A stretch of DNA of 11,166 bases from DAOUMF01 sp034411955 (lineage in GTDB: Bacteria; Chloroflexota; Dehalococcoidia; SM23-28-2; RBG-16-64-32): positions 1 through 11,166 of the forward strand of contig DAOUMF010000081.1 in NCBI GenBank assembly GCA_034411955.1. Reading direction: 5' to 3'. Every line of letters starts with the position of its first letter. The first letter of the stretch is position 1. The notes under the pieces were generated by a model. It had not been told where the DNA came from and made no database searches. It saw only the letters and a list, made by a program, of their open reading frames with translations. Below, piece after piece: positions 5,278 through 11,166 of this stretch. A program made the translations under genes and the position numbers.

Positions 5278-6554
5278 TGCTCAAAGAAGGTGCGGGCCTT
5301 ACTCAGGGCCTCCATCAGCAGGTCCACCTCCTCGTGCGTGTTGTAGATGTAGAAGCTGGCCCGGGCCGTCCCCGACACTCCCAGGCTGCGCATCAAGGGC
5401 TGAGTGCAGTGGTGGCCGGCGCGGATCGCCACCCCGTGCCGGTCGAGCACGGTGCCGACGTCATGGGGGTGGAGGTTGGGATAGTTGAAGGAGATTACGC
5501 CACCGCGGTCGGCCGCGTCCGGCGGGCCGTAGATCGTCATCTCGTCCATCTCACGGAGTCGGCCCAGTGCGTAGCCGGTGACCTCCACCTCGTGGGCGCG
5601 GACGTTCTCCATGCCCAGCCCCTCCAGGTAATCGATAGCGGCGCCGAAGGCGATGACATCGGCGATGTTAGGCGTGCCGGCCTCAAACTTCCAGGGCACG
5701 TCGTTCCAGGTCGCGTCCTCGAACGTGACCCGGCTGATCATCTCGCCGCCGCCCAGGAACGGCTCCATCTCCTCCAGAAGCTCGCGCCGGGCGTACAGGA
5801 CGCCGACGCCCGTGGGGCCGAGCATCTTGTGAGCGGAGAAGGCAAAGAAGTCGCAGCCCATCGCCTGGACGTCCACCGGCATGTGGGGGGTGCTCTGGGC
5901 GCCGTCAACCAGCACCGTCGTCCCGTTGCGATGAGCCTGCGCCGCCAGCTTCTCGACGGGATTGATGGTGCCGACGGCGTTGGAGACGTGCGTCACCGAC
6001 AGGATGCGCGTGCGCTCGTCCATCAGGCCCTCCAGCCCGTCCAGCTCCAGGGTCTGGTGGTCGGTGAGGCCGATGTAGCGCAGCGATGCCCCTTTCTCGG
6101 CGACGAGGCGTTGCCAGGGGATGAGGTTGGAGTGGTGCTCCAGCGGGGTGAGGAGGACCTCAGACTCCGGCCCTACGTTGGCTCGACCCCAGGTGTAAGC
6201 GACGAGGTTGATCGACTCTGTCGTGTTGCGGGTGAAGACTATGCAGTCCGGCGAGGGAGCGTTGATGAACCGGGCCACCTTCTCCCGCGCCTCTTCGTAG
6301 GCAGCGGTAGCCTCCTCCCCCAGGCAGTGCACGGCGCGGTGGATGTTCGCGTTGTAGTGCTCGTAGTAGCGCGCCAGCGCCTCGATGACCTGGCGCGGCT
6401 TCTGGGAGGTGGCCGCGTTGTCCAAATAGACCAGCGGCCTCCCGTATACGGTGCGGCTGAGGATAGGGAAGTCCTCCCTGATCCTCACCACGTCGAGGCC
6501 CTTGATCGGCTTACCTGAGGCGTCCTGCCTGATCATGGGCCTGGCTCCAGTCAT
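5274..6554 (-). CDS. sufS: SufS group II cysteine desulfurase
   Basis: A 426-residue fold-type I PLP enzyme that converts cysteine to alanine and carries the sulfur as persulfide. Visible residues (numbered from this start) are the aldehyde-binding K243 in SAHKMLGPTG, D218 and Q220 in VDGAQS, the H140-H141 pair in LEHHSN, and catalytic C383 in RAGHHCTQPLM, the short-loop motif of the SufS/CsdA group. The ATG at 6554 overlaps the sufD stop as ATGA but has GGAG only 3 nt upstream. A second ATG at 6536 has GGAG at an ideal 8 nt and removes only six residues (MTGARP), so the start is ambiguous between the two. Open frame further upstream (to 6764) overlaps sufD and is not real. Its partner SufU is the next gene, overlapping by 4 nt. 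Confidence 0.93.
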   Translation of the reverse strand: MTGARPMIRQDASGKPIKGLDVVRIREDFPILSRTVYGRPLVYLDNAATSQKPRQVIEALARYYEHYNANIHRAVHCLGEEATAAYEEAREKVARFINAPSPDCIVFTRNTTESINLVAYTWGRANVGPESEVLLTPLEHHSNLIPWQRLVAEKGASLRYIGLTDHQTLELDGLEGLMDERTRILSVTHVSNAVGTINPVEKLAAQAHRNGTTVLVDGAQSTPHMPVDVQAMGCDFFAFSAHKMLGPTGVGVLYARRELLEEMEPFLGGGEMISRVTFEDATWNDVPWKFEAGTPNIADVIAFGAAIDYLEGLGMENVRAHEVEVTGYALGRLREMDEMTIYGPPDAADRGGVISFNYPNLHPHDVGTVLDRHGVAIRAGHHCTQPLMRSLGVSGTARASFYIYNTHEEVDLLMEALSKARTFFEQ

Positions 6555-7900
6555 GATCTCCGCCCCAATCGAACGCCCGGCAGTGCCCGCCAGACCAGCC
6601 TCCCAAGATAGGCGCGCAGCGGCGGCACTCGTACGCCGTCGATGATCTCGCTGGCGAAGCCCTTGATCAGGAATGCGGTGGCCGTCTCCGGGTCCAAGCC
6701 TCGGCTCCTCATGTAGAATATCGCGTCTTCCGCGACGGTGCCCGCAGTGGCCCCGTGGCCGCACTTGACGTCATCGGCGTATATCTCCAGGCTCGGCTTG
6801 CTGTCCACCTCCGCCTCTTCCGATAGTATCAGGTTCTTGTCCTCTTGATGCGAGTCGGCCTTCACGGCTCCCGGCCGCACCAGGACGATGCCCCCGAAAA
6901 CCGCCCTGGAGCTGCCGTCGAGGATGCCCCTGTAGTACAGACGGCTCCTGGTGTGGGGCTTCGCGTGGTCGATATTGATGTAGTTGTCGACATGCTGTGT
7001 GCCTGAGGTCACGTACAGGCCCTTGAGGAAGCAGGAGCTGCCGGGCTCATCCAGCAGGACACGGAAGTCGTTCCTGCCGATGGCCGCGCCCCTGGCGAAA
7101 GACGTAGAGGAGAACGTGCTGTCCCGTCCCTGGTAGACGCGGCTAGTCCCGACGTGGAAGGCGTCCGCGCTCTCCAAGAGGAGCCTGTAGTGCTCGATCT
7201 GGGCGCCGTCAGCGAGGACGATCTCCGTCACGGCGTCGGTGAAGTAGCGGGCCGGCGAAAGGCTGACGTAGCTCTCGATGACGGTCAGCCTGCTGTTGGC
7301 GCCGGCGACGATGAGCGTCCTGGGGTACGAGGCGGTGGGCTGGGCGTCGCCCGTGGTGACGAAGATCAGGTGCAGCGGCGACGGGGGTGATTCGCCTTCC
7401 GGCACATGGACGAAAGCCCCATCCTGCAGGAAGGCGGTGTTCAGCGCCGTGAACCCGTCGTCCTCAAAGGTCGCATGCCGGGCGAGGTGCTTCTCGATCA
7501 CGTCGCCGTCGGCCAGCACTGCTTCGGCCAGGTTCGTCACGCGAGCGCCGTCAAGGGCGTCCGCCGCAGCCGAGAGGGCGCGGGAGTAGCGGCCGTTGAC
7601 GAAGACGACGCTCGCCCAGCCATCGTGCCAGGGGGCGACGCGCCGTACGTCGGCCGGCTTCACCTCCGAGCTGACGTGGAAGGGGTAGCTGAAGGCGGCA
7701 TCCGCGATGGGCCCAACGTTGGTGTACTTCCATATCTCGTTGCCACGGCGGGCGGTAGGAAGACCCAACTCGGAAAAGCGGGATAACGCCTGCTGCCGCA
7801 CCTGCCGAAGCCACCCCGGCCCTTTGGCCGGAACGCCTCTCTCAAAGGCGCGGAAGTCGGCCAGGTACCTTTTGTATCTCGCAGCGGGAGTTCGAGCCAT
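6551..7900 (-). CDS. sufD: SufD, FeS assembly scaffold subunit
   Basis: A 449-residue SufD, the SufB paralogue that forms the SufB-SufC2-SufD scaffold. The C-terminal half is a right-handed beta-helix of the SufBD family. It has the typical VDNYINIDHAKPHTRSR stretch near 304-320, VKADSHQEDKNLIL near 346-359, and KCGHGATAG at 379-387. C380 and H382 correspond to C358 and H360 of E. coli SufD, which lie at the cluster-building interface with SufB. The N-terminal segment (1-100) carries EIWKYTNV, usual for SufD. The start at ATG 7900 has GGAG at 7908-7911, 7 nt away, and lies 17 nt after the sufC stop. The longer open frame to 7963 runs into sufC and gives an arginine-rich, unlikely N-terminus. 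The stop overlaps the sufS ATG. Confidence 0.93.
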   Translation of the reverse strand: MARTPAARYKRYLADFRAFERGVPAKGPGWLRQVRQQALSRFSELGLPTARRGNEIWKYTNVGPIADAAFSYPFHVSSEVKPADVRRVAPWHDGWASVVFVNGRYSRALSAAADALDGARVTNLAEAVLADGDVIEKHLARHATFEDDGFTALNTAFLQDGAFVHVPEGESPPSPLHLIFVTTGDAQPTASYPRTLIVAGANSRLTVIESYVSLSPARYFTDAVTEIVLADGAQIEHYRLLLESADAFHVGTSRVYQGRDSTFSSTSFARGAAIGRNDFRVLLDEPGSSCFLKGLYVTSGTQHVDNYINIDHAKPHTRSRLYYRGILDGSSRAVFGGIVLVRPGAVKADSHQEDKNLILSEEAEVDSKPSLEIYADDVKCGHGATAGTVAEDAIFYMRSRGLDPETATAFLIKGFASEIIDGVRVPPLRAYLGRLVWRALPGVRLGRRS

Positions 7901-7917
7901 TCTTCGGCTCCACCGTC

Positions 7918-8724
7918 CTAGACGCCTATTTCCCTGCCGCTCTCGACGGCCTCCTTGACCCACTCGTAGCCCTTCGCTTCCAGCTCCAGGGCCAGCTCGC
8001 GGCCGCCAACCGTCACGATGCGGCCGTCCATGAGCACGTGGACGTAATCAGGGGTTATGTAGTTTAGGATGCGCTGGTAGTGGGTGACAAGCACGATGGC
8101 GTTTGCCGACCCGCGAAACCTGTTGACGCCGTTGGCGACGATCCTGAGGGCGTCGATATCCAGCCCCGAATCGGTCTCGTCCAGGAGCGCCAGCTTCGGC
8201 TCCAGGATCGCCATCTGTACCATCTCGTTTCGCTTCTTCTCGCCGCCGGAGAACCCTTCGTTGACGGAGCGCTTCATCAGCTCGGGGTCGATCTCAACCT
8301 CCCCGATCTTCTCCTGGAACAGCTTGTTGAACTGTCTCACGCTCAGCTTGTCCAGGCCGCGATGCCCGCGTACGGCGTCCAGGGCTGCCTTCATGAACTC
8401 CCGATTGCGAACCCCCGGCAGTTCGACCGGGTACTGGAAGGCGAGGAAGATCCCCTCCAGAGCCCGCTGGTCTGGTGACATCTTCAGCAGGTTCTTGCCT
8501 CCGTAAAGGATCTCCCCTTCAGTGACCTCGTATTCAGGCTTTCCTGCCAGGGCGTTGGTCAGGGTGCTCTTGCCGCTCCCGTTGGGGCCCATGATGGCGT
8601 GCACCTCACCCAGCTTAACCGTGAGGTCCAGCCCCTTCAGTATCTCCGCGCCCCCCACACTCACGTGCAGGTTACGTACCTTTAGCAGTGGTCGTCGGCT
8701 GTGGTTATCTCCTCGTGCGCTCAT
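7918..8724 (-). CDS. sufC: SufC ATPase of the SufBCD complex
   Basis: A 268-residue cytosolic ABC-type ATPase that powers the SufB-SufD scaffold rather than a membrane transporter. Walker A is GPNGSGKST at 46-54, the Q-loop Q97 lies in FQYPVELPGV, the signature FSGGEKKRNE is at 158-167, Walker B with the D-loop is LALLDETDSGLD at 178-189, and the H-switch is H215 in VTHYQ. The ETDSGLD variant and FSGGEKKR signature are distinctive of SufC. Length is slightly above the usual 250, with a short hydrophilic N-terminal tail (MSARGDNHSRRP). The ATG directly abuts the sufB TAG with no gap; the GGAGGG Shine-Dalgarno lies inside sufB, 13 nt away, so coupled translation is likely. Confidence 0.96.
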   Translation of the reverse strand: MSARGDNHSRRPLLKVRNLHVSVGGAEILKGLDLTVKLGEVHAIMGPNGSGKSTLTNALAGKPEYEVTEGEILYGGKNLLKMSPDQRALEGIFLAFQYPVELPGVRNREFMKAALDAVRGHRGLDKLSVRQFNKLFQEKIGEVEIDPELMKRSVNEGFSGGEKKRNEMVQMAILEPKLALLDETDSGLDIDALRIVANGVNRFRGSANAIVLVTHYQRILNYITPDYVHVLMDGRIVTVGGRELALELEAKGYEWVKEAVESGREIGV

Positions 8725-10182
8725 CTAGCCGACGGTTCCCTCCAGGCTTACCTTCAGTAGCTGGGACGCCTCCATGGCGAACTCGAAGGGCAGCTCCTGG
8801 AAGACGCCCCTGCAGAACCCGTTGATGATCATATGCTGGGCATCCTCCTCGGAGATGCCGCGCTGCATGGAGTAGAAGAGCTGGTCGTCGCTCACCTTAG
8901 ATGTGGTGGCCTCGTGCTCCATGTGGGCGGTCGGGTTCCGCACCTCGATGTAGGGCACGGTGTGCGCCGCACACTTGTCACCGATGAGGAGGGAGTCGCA
9001 GCGCGTGAAGTTCCTCGCCCCGGTGGCCGAGGGCATGATCTTCACCAGGCCGCGGTAGGTGTTTTCCCCATGCCCTGCGGAGATGCCCTTGGACACTATG
9101 GTACTCTTCGTGTTCTTCCCGATGTGGATCATCTTGGTGCCTGTGTCGGCCTGCTGGTAGTTGTTCACCATGGCCACGGAGTAGAACTCGCCGGTGGAGT
9201 TGTCCCCCTGGAGGATGCAGCCGGGGTACTTCCAGGTGATGGCGGAGCCGGTCTCCACCTGCGTCCAAGAGATCTTGGAGTTGACGCCCGCGGCCTTCCC
9301 TCGCTTGGTGACGAAGTGGTACACGCCGCCCTTGCCCTCCTTGTCGCCCGGGAACCAGTTCTGCAGCGTCGAGTATTTGATCTCGGCGTTGTCCAGGGCG
9401 ATGAGCTCCACGACCGCCGCGTGCAACTGGTGGGACTTCCTCATGGGCGCCGTGCAGCCCTCCAGGTAGCTAACGTAGCTGCCTTCGTCGGCGATGATGA
9501 GCGTCCGCTCGAACTGGCCGGTGCCTTCCGTGTTGATGCGGAAGTAGGTCATCAACTCCACCGGACAGCGCACCCCCGGAGGCACATAGGCGAAGGAGCC
9601 GTCGCTGAAGACGGCGGAGTTGAGGCTGGCGTAGAAGTTGTCCGTGTACGGCACCACAGACCCGAGATACTTTCGCACCAAGTCGGGGTGCTTCTGCGTC
9701 GCCTCATTGAACGAGCAGAAGATGATGCCGAGCTTGTCCAGTGTCTCCTGCAACGTGGTGGCGACGGAGACGCTGTCGAACACCGCGTCCACCGCCACGC
9801 CCGTGAGCCTCTTCTGCTCCTCCAGGGGGATGCCCAGCTTGTTGAAAGCCTCTATCAGTTCAGGGTCCACTTCCTCCAGGCCCTCTGGTCGCCTGTCCTT
9901 CAGCGGAGAAGAGTAGTAGTGGATGTCCTGGAAGTCCACGGGTGGGTAATGTATCTTGGCCCACTTTGGCTCTTTGTAGTTCTGCTTGATCCAGTGCCGG
10001 TAGGCCTTGAGCCGCCACTGCAGCATCCAGTCGGGCTCGTTCTTCTTCGCGGAGATCAGCCGGACGATATCCTCGTTGAGGCCCTTAGGGGCGACGTCCG
10101 CCTCGATGTCGGTGACGAAACCCCACTTGTACTCAGAGTCGAGATCCTTCGTCTTGCGAGAAATCACCTTTGGGCTGGGCAT
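8725..10182 (-). CDS. sufB: SufB, FeS assembly scaffold subunit
   Basis: A 485-residue SufB, the main scaffold of the SUF system and first gene of the operon. The N-terminus (DSEYKWGFVTDIE, DWMLQWRLKAYRHW) and the beta-helix core (FERTLIIADEGSYVSYLEGCTAP, KYPGCILQGDNSTGEFYSVA split across 318-337) are typical. C395 in RCDSLLIGDKC and E422-H423-E424 in MEHEATTSK lie exactly ten residues before the E. coli positions I recall as essential (C405, E432, H433, E434), so cluster-building residues are intact. AGGAGGAG at 10190-10197, 7 nt before the ATG, is the strongest Shine-Dalgarno in the operon and supports this start. No sufR regulator gene lies upstream in the window; the neighbour is a divergent cysteine desulfurase. 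Confidence 0.96.
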   Translation of the reverse strand: MPSPKVISRKTKDLDSEYKWGFVTDIEADVAPKGLNEDIVRLISAKKNEPDWMLQWRLKAYRHWIKQNYKEPKWAKIHYPPVDFQDIHYYSSPLKDRRPEGLEEVDPELIEAFNKLGIPLEEQKRLTGVAVDAVFDSVSVATTLQETLDKLGIIFCSFNEATQKHPDLVRKYLGSVVPYTDNFYASLNSAVFSDGSFAYVPPGVRCPVELMTYFRINTEGTGQFERTLIIADEGSYVSYLEGCTAPMRKSHQLHAAVVELIALDNAEIKYSTLQNWFPGDKEGKGGVYHFVTKRGKAAGVNSKISWTQVETGSAITWKYPGCILQGDNSTGEFYSVAMVNNYQQADTGTKMIHIGKNTKSTIVSKGISAGHGENTYRGLVKIMPSATGARNFTRCDSLLIGDKCAAHTVPYIEVRNPTAHMEHEATTSKVSDDQLFYSMQRGISEEDAQHMIINGFCRGVFQELPFEFAMEASQLLKVSLEGTVG

Positions 10183-10233
10183 GACGACACTCCTCCTCAG
10201 CCGCCCATGAGCCCCTTAGCGGAACCCGCCCTC

Positions 10234-10239
10234 AGTATA
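10234..10239 (-). promoter_or_regulatory. Possible -10 box for the suf operon
   Basis: On the minus strand this reads TATACT (five of six matches to TATAAT), inside GTTATACT. It would start transcription near 10226 and give a leader of about 44 nt before sufB. No good -35 hexamer is found 16-18 nt upstream, so an activator or an alternative sigma factor would be needed if it is real. Confidence 0.3.
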
Positions 10240-10263
10240 ACGTACTCTCGGTCAGGAACGCCT

Positions 10264-10274
10264 CCACCAGGTGG
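10264..10274. promoter_or_regulatory. Small palindrome, possible operator
   Basis: CCACC-A-GGTGG is a perfect inverted repeat around one central base. It lies about 25 bp upstream of the proposed suf -10 box, close to where a -35 or an activator or repressor would bind. It does not match motifs I know for SufR or IscR. In GC-rich DNA such a short palindrome can occur by chance. Confidence 0.25.
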
Positions 10275-10309
10275 GCGGATATAGGACGGGCCGTTTTCAA
10301 ACATTGGAC

Positions 10310-10338
10310 TGTAAAAATCTCAAGTACGCTTGTATAAT
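10310..10338 (+). promoter_or_regulatory. Likely promoter for the second cysteine desulfurase
   Basis: TATAAT at 10333-10338 is a perfect -10 hexamer in an AT-rich patch. At 17-nt spacing the -35 position reads TGTAAA (10310-10315; three of six); TTGGAC at 10304-10309 is a better hexamer but 23 nt away. Transcription from about 10345 would give a leader of roughly 115 nt before the ATG at 10461. The opposite strand of the same patch reads TATTAT, so a minus-strand promoter is also conceivable. Confidence 0.45.
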
Positions 10339-10460
10339 AGCACGAGGCCACTCTGCTGGCAACGTGTCAGAGGCTGTTCTCCGAAGCGTCCGGGCCGGAT
10401 GTTTCGCCTTGACCGCCTCAATCGCACGATGCTACGGTGGCAGCGAGGCGCCGATACGGG

Positions 10461-11166
10461 ATGAGAGCGATATCAGAGCGCGTATACCTGGATCACGCCG
10501 CCACAACGCCTCTCGACCCCCGCGTCCTGGAGGCGATGCTCCCCTACCTGTCCGGCGCCTGGGGCAACCCTTCCAGCGTCTACGCCGAGGCCCAGGAGGC
10601 CCGCAAGGGCCTGGACGGTGCCCGACGCACCATTGCGGGTATCCTCGGCTGCCGGCCCCAGGAGATCGTCTTCACCTCCGGCGGCACCGAGAGCGATGGC
10701 CTCGCCCTGCGAGGCGTCGCCTACGCCGCCCGCCGCCGGGGCGCCCACATCGTCACCTCCGCCATCGAGCACCACGCCGTCCTTCACTCCGCTGAACGGC
10801 TGGAGCAGGAGGGGTTTCGCGTCACCTACCTGCCCGTGGACGGCGAAGGCTTCATCGACCTGGCGGAGCTGGAGCGGACGGTGGACGAGGACACCACGCT
10901 GGTGAGCATCATGCTGGCCAACAATGAAGTCGGCGCGATCGAGCCGATATCGGAGGTGGCCCGCATCATCAAGGAGAAGAACCCACACACCGCCTTCCAC
11001 ACGGACGCCGTGCAGGCCGTGGGCACCCTGGACCTGAGCGTGGACCGCCTGGGGGTGGACCTGCTGTCCATCGGCGCCCACAAGTTCTACGGCCCAAAGG
11101 GCGTCGGTGCGCTCTACGTGCGCAGCCGCACCCCCCTCCAGCCGCAGATGCTGGGCGGGGCCCAGG
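10461..11166 (+). CDS. IscS/NifS-type group I cysteine desulfurase (3' truncated by window end)
   Basis: 235 codons are visible before the window ends. The protein begins MRAISERVYLDHAATTPLDP, the classic YLDHAATTP opening of IscS/NifS enzymes. Further motifs are FTSGGTESDG at 71-80, the H104-H105 pair, NNEVGAIEPI at 154-163, D182 and Q185 in TDAVQAVG, and the PLP-binding K208 in SIGAHKFYGPKG. The catalytic cysteine loop, expected around residue 325, lies outside the window. These motifs place it in group I, unlike the group II SufS nearby. It probably supplies sulfur for tRNA thiolation or other cofactors (a trmU/mnmA neighbour to the right would support that) or for FeS clusters. The ATG at 10461 has only a weak Shine-Dalgarno. 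An in-frame GTG at 10437 would add an unconvincing arginine-rich octapeptide, so ATG is preferred. Confidence 0.9.
   Translation, partial: MRAISERVYLDHAATTPLDPRVLEAMLPYLSGAWGNPSSVYAEAQEARKGLDGARRTIAGILGCRPQEIVFTSGGTESDGLALRGVAYAARRRGAHIVTSAIEHHAVLHSAERLEQEGFRVTYLPVDGEGFIDLAELERTVDEDTTLVSIMLANNEVGAIEPISEVARIIKEKNPHTAFHTDAVQAVGTLDLSVDRLGVDLLSIGAHKFYGPKGVGALYVRSRTPLQPQMLGGAQ

Larger units (their letters stand above)
10183..10460. promoter_or_regulatory. Divergent control region between sufB and the second cysteine desulfurase
   Basis: These 278 bases separate two head-to-head genes and contain no convincing coding sequence. They should hold promoters for both. The stretch around 10290-10340 is clearly more AT-rich than the rest of the window. 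Specific elements are listed separately. I recognise no known riboswitch and no SufR- or IscR-type consensus operator. Confidence 0.6.

Noticed and set aside
8833..10284. A 483-codon open frame on the plus strand opposite sufB, and a 413-codon one opposite sufS (5277-6518)
   Set aside because: Both mirror strongly recognisable suf genes, show no known motifs and have the low-complexity Val/Gly/Arg/His-rich look of antisense frames in GC-rich DNA.
10271..10795. A 174-codon plus-strand frame over the divergent control region and the start of the desulfurase
   Set aside because: It overlaps the true cysteine desulfurase frame (from 10461) out of phase and becomes Arg/Pro-rich there; the upstream part has no Shine-Dalgarno or family resemblance.
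1..11166. CRISPR array, insertion sequence, tRNA gene, toxin-antitoxin pair or phage/defence genes
   Set aside because: I found no spaced direct repeats, transposase motifs, terminal repeats, tRNA-like cloverleaf sequence or defence domains. The window is housekeeping and metabolic genes.

Overview
The window is about 11.2 kb of dense, GC-rich (roughly 60-65 % by eye) bacterial chromosome. Intergenic gaps are short, Shine-Dalgarno motifs are strong, and I see no mobile element, CRISPR array or RNA gene. The gene set (SUF system using SufU, paired DUF35/thiolase genes, MocA-type nucleotidyltransferase, arylsulfotransferase-like propeller) would fit an uncultured Chloroflexota (Dehalococcoidia-like) or a similar high-GC lineage. 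That is inference from gene content, not a phylogenetic result.

Left part (1-3545, all + strand): the last 12 codons of an unidentified gene; a MocA/MobA-like molybdenum-cofactor nucleotidyltransferase; a small cupin; a DUF35 zinc-ribbon/OB-fold protein and an SCP2-type thiolase, which look like two partners of one acyl-CoA enzyme; a strong UUCG-loop hairpin; and a short RNase Z-like metallo-beta-lactamase-fold hydrolase. The first two genes are nearly contiguous. A possible promoter lies in front of the DUF35-thiolase pair.

Middle and right part (3652-10182, all - strand): a complete, tightly packed SUF iron-sulfur assembly operon transcribed right to left as sufB-sufC-sufD-sufS-sufU. Two junctions are ATGA overlaps, one is an exact abutment and one is a 17-nt gap. 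It is followed 27 nt later by an arylsulfotransferase (ASST)-like beta-propeller gene that appears to share the transcript. SufS takes sulfur from cysteine, SufU accepts and passes it on, and the SufBCD ATPase-scaffold complex builds the cluster. Key residues are present in every subunit.

Right edge (10461-11166, + strand): a second cysteine desulfurase of the IscS/NifS type, divergent from sufB and cut off by the window end. The 278-nt region between the two divergent units holds a perfect TATAAT box and a small palindrome and is the likely control region for both. The least ordinary features are the propeller gene attached to the SUF operon, the head-to-head pair of different cysteine desulfurase classes, and the DUF35-thiolase pair. 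I did not find convincing evidence of a wholly new system.
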